The notes under the pieces are model-generated. The model worked only from the letters and a program-made list of their open reading frames with translations, was not told the DNA's origin and searched no databases. From NCBI GenBank assembly GCA_003353825.1, contig PIVW01000195.1, forward strand, positions 1 through 10,013: a stretch of DNA of 10,013 bases. The letters are read 5' to 3'. Positions 1 to 6,240 of this stretch are shown in pieces. A program made the translations under genes and the position numbers. Positions within the stretch are counted from its first letter, which is position 1, and every line of letters starts with the position of its first letter. This DNA comes from Chloroflexota bacterium. Its GTDB lineage: Bacteria > Chloroflexota > Anaerolineae > J102.

Positions 1-123
1 CTGAAAACTCTGGAAAAGTCTAAAACGGCTGTTCGCCCCCCTATATACAGGGGGGTTTTGCTCGTTCGCACCTGTGTAAACGGGGGTAACAAATAGCTCA
101 AAAAAGTTTTCCAGAGTTCTCAG
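1..123. repeat. 17-bp imperfect inverted repeat enclosing a hairpin (MITE or IS-end-like)
   Basis: Bases 1-17 (CTGAAAACTCTGGAAAA) match the reverse complement of bases 107-123 at 16 of 17 positions; the only difference is an A/G at position 5 of the repeat. The arms enclose about 90 bp with no ORF. This spacing and length would fit a miniature inverted-repeat element or a solo IS end. It could also be a long stem closing around the terminator at 36-59. The left arm begins at the first base of the window, so the repeat may extend further left and no target duplication can be checked. The family is not recognised. Confidence 0.45.
36..59 (+). terminator. Probable intrinsic terminator of a gene left of the window
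   Basis: Six C (36-41) can pair with six G (50-55) around an 8-base loop (TATATACA), followed by TTTT at 56-59. This is a compact GC-only stem with a short U tract on the plus strand. It lies upstream of rsfS and would end transcription coming from the left. The U tract is short, so efficiency is uncertain. Confidence 0.5.
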
Positions 124-182
124 TTTTATGCTAAACTACCTATCCTAGCATTCAACCCAAACCCTCTCGGAGGCAAAATTTT

Positions 183-527
183 CTGGACACACAAACACTT
201 GCTCACACCATTATCGCAATCCTCGACGATAAACAGGCCGAGGACATTCTCCTGCTCGACATCGGCGAGACCTCACCCTTCGCCGATTATTTTGTAATCG
301 CTACGGCTACCAGCGAGCGGCAAAGCCAAGCATTACTCTCTTCCCTAAACGATGAATTGCGCCCACAAAAAATCCATGCTTTGCATATCGAAGGTGAACG
401 GACATCTGGCTGGCAATTGGTAGACTACGGCAATGTCATCGTACATATCTTCTCCTCTGAACAGCGCTCCTTTTATCGCTTGGAAGAGCTGTGGAGCAGT
501 GCCAAGGTGGTTGTGCGTATGCAATAG
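183..527 (+). CDS. rsfS: Ribosomal silencing factor RsfS (CTG start)
   Basis: RsfS binds ribosomal protein uL14 on the 50S subunit and blocks joining with 30S, lowering translation when nutrients are scarce. The 114-residue product has the family pattern: an N-terminal ILDDKQAEDILLLDI segment, FADYFVIATATSERQ, then GERTSGWQLVDYGNVIVHIFSSEQRSFYRLEELW split over two neighbouring strands near the C terminus. Length is typical for the family (about 105-120). There is no ATG, GTG or TTG early in the frame. The frame is open from 135, and the strong Shine-Dalgarno GGAGG at 169-173 lies 9 bases before CTG at 183, so CTG is the best start. An ATG-only search would miss this gene. It ends with TAG and converges on the nucleoside hydrolase remnant with no clear terminator between them. 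Confidence 0.93.
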   Translation: MDTQTLAHTIIAILDDKQAEDILLLDIGETSPFADYFVIATATSERQSQALLSSLNDELRPQKIHALHIEGERTSGWQLVDYGNVIVHIFSSEQRSFYRLEELWSSAKVVVRMQ

Positions 528-555
528 CTGGCTACAGTTTGTAATAGGTGGTGAT

Positions 556-1437
556 CTACTTATATGCTTGGAACAGCGCCAAAGCGCTTACTACGAACCG
601 CGTACTATGCACGAGTAATCGATGCGTTAGCTCATCACACGAAACTGCGACATGATGTCGGCTATGTTTGGTGCACAGGCTGGGATCCAGGGCGATGGCC
701 ATGGTCACAGGATCGGGCAAGCCCAGGCCGGGATCGCCTTGTAGGCCGGTGCTCGCGTCTATGGCGTGCTTGTTGCAGTCGATTGTAAATTTCGCTCGCT
801 CTGTAGCAAAGCTGTAGATGTATTCCATTTCATCCGGTGTTAGATTGGCAGCCCCGCGGCAATGCTCCCACCCCACCATGAGGATCTCCATGCCCGAGTG
901 AAAGACAATGCGAGTTGCTTCCGGATCACACCAGATATTGTATTCCGCGGCAGGGGTGACATTCCCAACAGCCCAGGCCGCACCCCCATGACATAACATT
1001 GCTTAACCCACTGTGCTAAACGGGGTTCGAGCCTGAGTGCTAAAGCGATGTTTGTGAGTGGCCCCAATGTGACCAGGGTGATTTCACCTGGAGCCTCGCC
1101 AAAGCGGCGAATCAGTTCGTTGGCGGCGTAGCCGGGTCCAGGTTGGCGCCTGGGTGGTGGATAATCCATACCCCCCATGCCATCTGGCCTGTGAAAATAG
1201 TTTGGCATGGAAGGCGTCACGAACCAATGGGCGGGTACAACCTTCGTAGACAGGTGTGGATTTACCACAAAGCTCGACGGTATATCAGGCATTTCTACTG
1301 CCCTGCGCCATCGGCACATTGCCTGAGACAATGGTGATAGCATCCACCTGAACGTGAGGCCACTGCAATGCCATGAGGATGGCAACGGCATCGTCTGATC
1401 CGGTATCGGCGTCAATGATAAAACGGCGAGAAGTCAT
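556..1437 (-). pseudogene. Inosine-uridine preferring nucleoside hydrolase, broken by a nonsense codon and two frameshifts
   Basis: Nucleoside hydrolases cleave the N-glycosidic bond of ribonucleosides in purine and pyrimidine salvage. The start (ATG at 1435-1437) gives [20 protein letters not shown], with the Asp-rich metal/ribose site of the family. Homology-like sequence then moves through three frames. An in-frame TGA lies at 1285-1287 (RNA-stop-YTVELCG). An extra A at about 1201-1203 shifts the frame before [10 protein letters not shown] lost G in the run at 983-987 restores the frame before [16 protein letters not shown]. The TLGPLTNIALAL motif is preserved between the shifts. The C terminus reaches [14 protein letters not shown] and [11 protein letters not shown], then stops about 30-40 residues short of usual length. 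It starts 3 bases after the sirtuin stop, so it was the last gene of that group. Sequencing error at the two homopolymers is possible but would not explain the TGA. Confidence 0.88.
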
Positions 1438-1440
1438 GTA

Positions 1441-2157
1441 TTACAGTCCGTGCTCCTGGCGGAAATCTTGCCACCAGTTGGGTAAAGTACCCTCGCTGGG
1501 GCCCAAAAAAGTGGCGGTTGCCATGCCCGAGAGAGGTGTGCGCTCGGTGTTGAACTCATAGAGCCTGCCACCATTTTTCGTAGTGTACAGCGGAAGTTGC
1601 GCAGCGGGATAGACAATTGCACTGGCGCCGATAACCAGGGCAATGTCTGCTTGTGTAAAAGCTTCACCAGCCGCAGATAGTATCGTCCAATCAAGTGATT
1701 CGCCAAACCAAACGACATCTGGCCGCAAGAGCGACGCACATTCTGGGCAAAGGGGTGGCAGCGGTTGCAGGGGAACCTGGCGATTCTGCTGGCGATAGTC
1801 ACAATGGGTGCAGCGGATCATCCAAATATCGCCATGTAGGAAGAGTGTACGCTTGCTACCGGCCAGTGGGTGCAGGCCATCGATATTCTGGGTGACGAGG
1901 GTAAATTCAGGCAGGGTGGCATCCATGGCTGCCAGGATGTCGTGGGCATGGTTCGGTTGGCTATCCACCATGATCTGCCTACGCCAGTCATAGAATTCCC
2001 ACACCAGTTTGGGATCGCTTTGAAAAGCCTCTGGTGTTGCCAGTTTCTGGGGATCGTATTGGCTCCACAGCCCAACAGCGGCATCGCGAAAGGTGGGTAC
2101 CCCACTACCGGCAGAAACACCGGCGCCTGTGAGGACAGCGATCCGCGGGAGGTTCAT
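1441..2157 (-). CDS. NAD-dependent protein deacylase, Sir2 family (class III-like)
   Basis: Sirtuins remove acyl groups from protein lysines using NAD+, releasing nicotinamide and O-acyl-ADP-ribose. The 238-residue cytosolic protein is complete. Visible motifs are GAGVSAGSGVPTFR (11-24) for NAD binding, TQNIDGLH (89-96), the catalytic His in LHGDIW (His108), four zinc Cys (116, 119, 137, 140), PDVVWFGE (146-153), a GASAIVYPAA segment where GTSxxVxPA is usual, and FNTE near the end. Tyr56 and Arg59 (YDWR) match the Tyr/Arg pair that in class III sirtuins such as CobB and SIRT5 contacts succinyl or malonyl groups, so desuccinylase activity as well as deacetylase is likely. It lies 74 bases downstream of ndk and 3 bases before the nucleoside hydrolase remnant on the same strand. 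No clear Shine-Dalgarno precedes the ATG. The stop is TAA. Confidence 0.93.
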   Translation of the reverse strand: MNLPRIAVLTGAGVSAGSGVPTFRDAAVGLWSQYDPQKLATPEAFQSDPKLVWEFYDWRRQIMVDSQPNHAHDILAAMDATLPEFTLVTQNIDGLHPLAGSKRTLFLHGDIWMIRCTHCDYRQQNRQVPLQPLPPLCPECASLLRPDVVWFGESLDWTILSAAGEAFTQADIALVIGASAIVYPAAQLPLYTTKNGGRLYEFNTERTPLSGMATATFLGPSEGTLPNWWQDFRQEHGL

Positions 2158-2231
2158 GTCTAGAATTGAAAGCTAGTGTTCATAAAAGAGACTAAAAATT
2201 GGCGGGATCATCCCAAACTCCGACCTCGTTT

Positions 2232-2678
2232 TTATTCCAAAACCCAACGGTCCGTATCTCGATCCCAATCCGGGACGTCATCCCCAAACCATAGACCGAT
2301 CTCGAATGTGGCGGTGCCCACACCATCTGAGCCGTGGACCAGATTGCGCCCGATCATCATGCCGAAATCAGCGCGGATCGTGCCCGGTGCAGCGTCGACA
2401 GGGTTGGTAGCACCCATGGTGTTGCGCGCAGCCTGGATGGCATTGGGTCCCTCTAGCACCATGGCTACGACCGGCCCCGAGGTGATGTACTCGATCAAGC
2501 TGCTGTAAAAAGGACGTTCTTTGTGTACAGCATAATGTTCTTCTGCAAGTGAAAGGGGGACATGCACGAATCTTAGTGCAACGATTTTGAGGCCACGTCG
2601 TTCGAAGCGGCAAATGATTTCACCGATGAGTCCGCGTTGTACGGCATCGGGCTTGAGCATTGCAAATGTGCGTTCCAT
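2232..2678 (-). CDS. ndk: Nucleoside diphosphate kinase
   Basis: Ndk transfers the gamma phosphate of ATP to other NDPs through a phosphohistidine, balancing NTP and dNTP pools. The 148-residue protein begins MERTFAMLKPDAVQRGLIGE, as usual. It keeps YITSGPVVAMVLEG (64-77), GATNPVDAAPGTIRADFG (89-106) and the catalytic His115 in RNLVHGSD (111-118). Directly after HGSD, the usual Ser and following SPESAxxEI segment are replaced by GVGTATFEI (119-127): the Ser expected at 119 is Gly and only the final Glu-Ile is kept. The C-terminal RDTDRWVLE resembles Chloroflexota homologues. The gene sits between the TPR gene (57-base gap) and the sirtuin on the same strand. An AGGAG lies about 15 bases before the ATG, which is farther than usual. 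The enzyme is probably active but the changed loop deserves note. Confidence 0.95.
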   Translation of the reverse strand: MERTFAMLKPDAVQRGLIGEIICRFERRGLKIVALRFVHVPLSLAEEHYAVHKERPFYSSLIEYITSGPVVAMVLEGPNAIQAARNTMGATNPVDAAPGTIRADFGMMIGRNLVHGSDGVGTATFEIGLWFGDDVPDWDRDTDRWVLE

Positions 2679-2735
2679 GAGTAGTTCGATGAACTCCTGT
2701 TAATTTGGTTTTGACTCCGGGTTCAACCTAAGTCC

Positions 2736-3524
2736 TTAAGTAGAAGCGCCGGCAGGGTTGGGTGGAAGAGGGGTTGCAGCAAGGTTGAATGGCCAACGAT
2801 CGCTCGTGTCCCAGTCAGGTAGCGTGGCAATTGGGGGTGGGGCGGGTTCAGAGCTCTGGCCGAACCAGTACCAGGCATAGGTATCGTCAGGGTCAAGTGA
2901 CCGGGCGATCTTCAGATAAATGGATGTATCGATCGCATGTTCTCGATCTCTTCGTGCACAACGAATGAACAGGATATTAGCCTTCAAGCAGTAGGGTAAT
3001 TGATCGAGTATCACCGTGGTTGCTTTATTGCAGTCGTCATAACGATCTTGGTGATATAGGGATGTGGCCATACCCAAGGCGATGTCCATGCGGCCTGGCG
3101 CCCGCTGATAGGCTTGCCGATAATGTAGTAATGCCTGCGGCCAGTTTTTATTGGATGACGCCAGAATCGCCCTGTCGATCGACCTGGCACCCCTGCCGGT
3201 GGCGGGTGTCAATAAGTCACGCTCATATTGCCGGGCAATGGCAGCTTCTTCTGTCAATCCTAAGGCTGTAGTCGCCTGGCGTAAACCTGCCCACAAGGTA
3301 CCTGCTTCAGGATTCGAGCTGAGGGCACGACGTAGAAGATCGGCGGCATCAGAATACAACCCGACCGCCAAACTCGCCATACCAAGCTGAATATAAGTCG
3401 CCAGATGTCTGGGATAGTAGTGTAAAATATGGCGACCCAGCGCGAAACCGGCAGCGTAATTGTGCTCTTGTTCGAAGAGATCTCTGAGTTGCCGGTTCAG
3501 ATCATGGAGCAAGACGTTTGTCAT
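2736..3524 (-). CDS. Tetratricopeptide-repeat protein
   Basis: This 262-residue protein is mostly alpha-helical with TPR-type helix pairs. Recognisable units include NYAAGFALGRHILHYYPRHL, YIQLGMASLAVGLYSDAADL followed by LRRALSSNPEAGTLWAGL, WPQALLHYRQAYQRAPGRMD, LGMATSLYHQDRYDDCNKA and SIYLKIARSLDPDDTYAWYW. These carry the small-residue and Pro positions of the TPR consensus. No signal peptide or membrane segment is seen, so a cytosolic protein-binding scaffold is likely. The partner is unknown. The C-terminal 40 residues are Pro-rich and low in repeat character. It is the first gene of a minus-strand group with ndk and sir2, with a promoter-like element about 115 bases upstream and a leader hairpin just before the start. 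The specific function is not recognised. Confidence 0.85.
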   Translation of the reverse strand: MTNVLLHDLNRQLRDLFEQEHNYAAGFALGRHILHYYPRHLATYIQLGMASLAVGLYSDAADLLRRALSSNPEAGTLWAGLRQATTALGLTEEAAIARQYERDLLTPATGRGARSIDRAILASSNKNWPQALLHYRQAYQRAPGRMDIALGMATSLYHQDRYDDCNKATTVILDQLPYCLKANILFIRCARRDREHAIDTSIYLKIARSLDPDDTYAWYWFGQSSEPAPPPIATLPDWDTSDRWPFNLAATPLPPNPAGAST

Positions 3525-3534
3525 GGTTTAGTAT

Positions 3535-3586
3535 CTTACAAGACGCCATGTCATCCGAGCAAACGTTGTGATGTCTCGCTTGTAAG
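3535..3586 (-). promoter_or_regulatory. Possible leader hairpin upstream of the TPR gene
   Basis: CTTACAAG (3535-3542) and CTTGTAAG (3579-3586) are a perfect 8-bp inverted repeat. In the minus-strand leader it forms a stem, with a smaller CGAG/CTCG pairing inside the loop. The stem ends about 10 bases before the TPR ATG, so it could affect ribosome access. There is no U tract, so it is not a terminator. Confidence 0.3.
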
Positions 3587-3639
3587 CCTTGAATCACAGA
3601 CTCAATTAGGCTGCGTCAGATAACCGTGGCTTGAAGGAT

Positions 3640-3667
3640 AGTATATCAGCAGTCTGGCGTGCAGCAA
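3640..3667 (-). promoter_or_regulatory. Putative promoter for the TPR-ndk-sir2 group
   Basis: On the minus strand TTGCTG (3662-3667) is followed after 16 bases by TATACT (3640-3645), which is five of six to the -10 consensus. The -35 match is only three of six. The site lies about 115 bases upstream of the TPR start, giving a leader that holds the 3535-3586 hairpin. This is a pattern match only. Confidence 0.35.
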
Positions 3668-3683
3668 ACGCGTCGCTGCCATA

Positions 3684-3695
3684 CTACCATGGTAG
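3684..3695. promoter_or_regulatory. 12-bp perfect palindrome, possible operator
   Basis: CTACCATGGTAG is a perfect palindrome. It lies upstream of the TPR promoter candidate on one strand and 25 bases before the small peptide start on the other. Its right half runs into TAGAAT (3693-3698), a possible -10 for the peptide, though no good -35 is seen. Binding by a dimeric regulator is conceivable but no protein is implicated. Confidence 0.25.
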
Positions 3696-3720
3696 AATAT
3701 CTGAGAATATGAGGTGTCCG

Positions 3721-3783
3721 ATGTTACAACTAGTTGTTATTGTAGGTTTGATACTGGCTATAGCGCTCTGTGAACTACTATAG
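3721..3783 (+). CDS. Possible 20-residue hydrophobic membrane peptide
   Basis: ATG at 3721 opens a 20-codon frame encoding MLQLVVIVGLILAIALCELL and ending in TAG. GAGG at 3711-3714 lies 6 bases before the ATG, a proper ribosome-binding spacing. The product is almost wholly hydrophobic, enough for one membrane helix. In size and composition it resembles Ibs-type type I toxin peptides, but no homology can be claimed. It sits alone in the gap between the 3' end of the glycosyltransferase and the TPR gene, oriented against both. A chance ORF of this length is quite possible. The good ribosome-binding site and uniform hydrophobicity are the only arguments for it. Confidence 0.35.
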   Translation: MLQLVVIVGLILAIALCELL

Positions 3784-3803
3784 TCGTAGACCACAGTCTG
3801 CAA

Positions 3804-4931
3804 CTACGCTGATACATCGGCGGCATCACCCGACCTGGGCTCAACGCCCGAGCGTACTCGTTCGACGTACGAAATGATCTCGTGGCGGAATCGTTCAGTG
3901 CTAAAGCGTTCTGCATTTGCGCGACAGAGATTCGGATCATAGCTCTGGCTATCGAATTGGGATAACATTGTTGCCAAAGCTTCTGCTGATTGCTCTGTGA
4001 AAAGCTCGCCAGTCTTGCCAGGAATGACTGTGTCTACTGCGCCACCGGCGCCGTAGGCAATGACCGGGCGCCCGGCCGCCTGGGCCTGGAGCGGTGTGAT
4101 GCCGAAATCTTCGAGACCGGGAAAGAGAAAAGCCTGGCAGCGGGCCATGAGGTCTACTGCTTCGGCGTCGCTGACACGGCCCAGGAATTCGATGGTGGGG
4201 CCGGCCAAGGCCTCGAGCGCGACACGATCGCGGCCATCGCCGGCAACGAGTAATCTGGCGCCTATACGATTGCAGGCCTCGATGGCCAGATCGATGTGTT
4301 TGTATGGAATCAATCGACCCAGGCTAAGGAAAAAGTTCTCCGGCGCTTTATTGTTGGGTGTAAAACGGAGGGTATCGACCGGGGGGTAGATGATGCTGCT
4401 CTGGCGCTGGTAGTAACGGCGGATGCGAGCCTGGATGTCGGTTGAAATAGCGATGAAGTGGGTGACCTTCTGGGCGGCATTGTAATCCCACTGTCGCAAG
4501 GCAGAGATCAGTGGTCTCAATGCCACGCTAGCAGCCGAGCCGATGCCTTCGCGGGCGAGGTAGGCATCGGGTGTCCACACATAACGGGTAGGAGCAAGAC
4601 AATAGCAAATATGTGAAGCGCCGGAGCGGACCTTAACCCCATGGCAGAAACCTGATTTATTGCTCAGTACCAGATCATATTGGCTGAGATCTGTCCGGGC
4701 AAAGCCTAAAGGATAAAGTGGTAGATAGGGCTGGTGATGGTCGTGGATGCCTGGTAAATAGTCGAGCCAGTTGCTGCGGATATCCCAATCTCGCATCACG
4801 GCCGGCATTTTGGCGGGCGCATAGATAGAGGTATAGACCGGAGCATCGGGAAAGAGCGCGTGTATCTCGATGAGGACGTCTTCGGCGCCACCAATTTGGT
4901 TCAACCAATCATGGACGAGGGCTAAGGACAT
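3804..4931 (-). CDS. GT4-family glycosyltransferase (WbaZ-like)
   Basis: The 375-residue protein is a GT-B fold retaining glycosyltransferase, likely moving a sugar such as mannose from a nucleotide sugar to a cell-surface polysaccharide or glycolipid at the cytoplasmic side of the membrane. The N-terminal domain has ALVHDWLNQIGGAEDVL (4-20) and YCLAPTRYVWTPDAYL (110-125). The C-terminal domain has the nucleotide-sugar site: LSLGRLIPYKHIDLAIEA (202-219), LLVAGDGRD and PGLEDFGITPLQAQAAGRPV (271-290). The EX7E motif has Glu274 but Gln282 in place of the second Glu. The length fits a complete enzyme. There is no signal peptide. No other polysaccharide genes are in the window, so its pathway is unknown. 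It is separated from the downstream TPR gene by 279 bases and is probably transcribed on its own. No clear Shine-Dalgarno is seen before the ATG. Confidence 0.9.
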   Translation of the reverse strand: MSLALVHDWLNQIGGAEDVLIEIHALFPDAPVYTSIYAPAKMPAVMRDWDIRSNWLDYLPGIHDHHQPYLPLYPLGFARTDLSQYDLVLSNKSGFCHGVKVRSGASHICYCLAPTRYVWTPDAYLAREGIGSAASVALRPLISALRQWDYNAAQKVTHFIAISTDIQARIRRYYQRQSSIIYPPVDTLRFTPNNKAPENFFLSLGRLIPYKHIDLAIEACNRIGARLLVAGDGRDRVALEALAGPTIEFLGRVSDAEAVDLMARCQAFLFPGLEDFGITPLQAQAAGRPVIAYGAGGAVDTVIPGKTGELFTEQSAEALATMLSQFDSQSYDPNLCRANAERFSTERFRHEIISYVERVRSGVEPRSGDAADVSA

Positions 4932-5145
4932 GAAAAACGTTAGTATTGGTGAATCTCGGATTGCGGATTTCGAAATGTGAATCGAGGTTTGCAGCTTGTA
5001 ACTTTGATACTACATGATGATGCCACACTAGTATAAATTTTGAGAAGGGCGCGACGTTTCCAAGGCTTATTCGTCATGTTTGTTGAAAGCTCGTCATCCA
5101 TGCTAGGCTCTTGCGGTCAATTCACCTGTTTAGGAACACTCTCCC

Positions 5146-5475
5146 ATGGCTATGCCTGCGACCCCAATGCCCCTCACACTTACCCCCCCGCTCAAGTGGG
5201 TGGGTGGAAAACGCTGGCTACTACCCGAACTGGAGCCGCTGTGGGATCGGGATCGATGACTGGTAGAGCCCCTGTGTGGAGGATTGGCGATTTCGATCGG
5301 TTTACAACCCAGGCGGGCGTTACTCAACGACATCAATAGCCACGTCATCTACTTCTATCGCTGGTTAAAACGGGGATTTCAGATCACGCTAGCAATGGAG
5401 AATGACTCAGATCTTTATTATGCCTATCGGCAGCGATTCAATCAGTTGATCAGGTCTGGGCAGGCAGATGGCAAT
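5146..5475 (+). pseudogene. DNA adenine methyltransferase (D12/Dam class), N-terminal fragment with a nonsense codon
   Basis: Dam-class enzymes transfer a methyl group from S-adenosylmethionine to N6 of adenine in DNA. From ATG 5146 the frame reads PLKWVGGKRWLLPELEPLWD, the typical N-terminal motif. It then meets TGA at 5257-5259 inside RDR-stop-LVEPLCGGLAI, where homologues usually have Arg, consistent with CGA changed to TGA. Downstream, LVEPLCGGLAISIGLQ and RALLNDINSHVIYFYRWL are the SAM-binding motif region. Homology fades after FNQLIRSGQ. The catalytic DPPY motif and roughly the last 60 percent of the enzyme are absent. AGGA at 5132-5135 lies 10 bases before the start. The product cannot be an active methylase. 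The remaining frame runs on into an unrelated protein segment. Confidence 0.85.
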
Positions 5476-6006
5476 GCGACAGGTATAAACCTATACCAGT
5501 TCTCCATGCCTCGTAACGGCACTACGACCCTCCAGGAGGCGCGTGCACTGTTAAAAGGATATGGAATACCAACCTTTCGTTTATTGCACAACCATGAGAA
5601 TTTCTATTTCTCGGTAAAACGGAATCAAGCGCGTTGGGCAGAGTACCTCCTGTATCAGAAAGGTATTCAGCTAGGTGGACCGACATTCGATGTGCGCAAT
5701 GCGGGGTATACAGATCTGCATGAGCCCGGTTATATGCCGAAGCCGTGGAGCGAAAACGATCACAGCACTCAGCCAGACCAGGCCACTGGCAATACTACGG
5801 CGGGGACCGAACAGAGCAAAAAAGGCGGGGTTTCCAGGCTGCATTCACACCTGGATCGAATTGATGCTATATTTCTTAATGATGATGAGCCGAAAGTGAT
5901 TCGGACGCGCGGGTGTTCCCAAGCAAAGGACCCACATTCACAGGATCATGCGAGAAGACCAACGGATTGGTTTGATCAAATGAATGCGCTAATAGATCGT
6001 TGGTGA
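5284..6006 (+). CDS. Chimeric ORF: dam remnant fused in frame to a protein segment of unknown function
   Basis: After the dam nonsense codon the frame is open for 240 codons from an internal ATG. Residues 1-62 or so are the dam remnant; the rest is unrelated. The second part opens with INLYQFSMPRNGTTTLQEAR and continues through YGIPTFRLLHNHENFYFSVK and RNQARWAEYLLYQKGIQL, a compact alpha/beta-looking segment of about 65 residues. Then comes a polar, low-complexity tail rich in Asp, Ser, Thr and Gln, with a final helix (TDWFDQMNALIDRW). The well-formed second segment looks like the main body of a small conserved protein that lost its own start when a deletion joined it to dam at about 5470-5485. 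The family is not recognised. Whether the fusion is translated is unclear: no Shine-Dalgarno is seen at 5284. The ORF ends TGATGA and converges on the GNAT remnant. Confidence 0.55.
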   Translation: MAISIGLQPRRALLNDINSHVIYFYRWLKRGFQITLAMENDSDLYYAYRQRFNQLIRSGQADGNATGINLYQFSMPRNGTTTLQEARALLKGYGIPTFRLLHNHENFYFSVKRNQARWAEYLLYQKGIQLGGPTFDVRNAGYTDLHEPGYMPKPWSENDHSTQPDQATGNTTAGTEQSKKGGVSRLHSHLDRIDAIFLNDDEPKVIRTRGCSQAKDPHSQDHARRPTDWFDQMNALIDRW

Positions 6007-6084
6007 TGACCACCTGTCGATTTTTTGCAGCGAAGCAGCGACAGAGTCAGGCCACGATATGTGATGATACGATAGGGTATCGGG

Positions 6085-6240
6085 CTATGGCCGCGAGTTT
6101 TCCTCCGCATCGGCCTCTGCCCACGTTCCCGTTTCGGTTTTGTCCTGTGCGTAATCACGAATAGCTGTTGCCAGCCAGGTCTGAAATCCTGCATCGTTAA
6201 GCGGGCGAAGTCTAACACTGTTCGTGTCTTCATCTTTCAA
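6085..6240 (-). pseudogene. GNAT acetyltransferase, N-terminal stump
   Basis: Read in the frame starting TTG at 6238-6240, the strand gives SVRLRPLNDAGFQTWLATAI, then RDYAQDKTETGTWAEADAEE and NSRP before TAG at 6085-6087. This matches the first 50 or so residues of GNAT acetyltransferases of the type beginning VRLRPMTEAEFQ.YL..AI..YA. The acetyl-CoA-binding region is absent. Beyond the stop no further family-like sequence is seen. The TTG overlaps the TGA of the upstream helix-hairpin-helix gene (TTGA), a coupled-translation layout that suggests they once formed an operon. An ATG at 6231-6233 opens another frame, but its product is not GNAT-like. Truncation probably came with the same local rearrangement that affected dam. 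Confidence 0.65.

Noticed and set aside
575..588. AGCGC/GCGCT hairpin between rsfS and the nucleoside hydrolase as a terminator
   Set aside because: Only 5 bp with no T tract on either strand, and it lies inside the 3' end of the nucleoside hydrolase remnant.
840..1415. A 191-codon minus-strand ORF as an independent gene
   Set aside because: Only its middle part is nucleoside-hydrolase-like; both ends are out-of-frame readings of the same broken gene.
5004..5037. TTGATA and TATAAA upstream of dam as a promoter
   Set aside because: Spacing is 22 bases, or 19 with the weaker TAGTAT, both outside the usual 16-18. Not strong enough to list.
5976..6233. 85-codon minus-strand ORF starting at ATG 6233
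   Set aside because: Its product is low in family-like features and very basic. The GNAT signature is in the neighbouring frame over the same bases, so this is a shadow frame.
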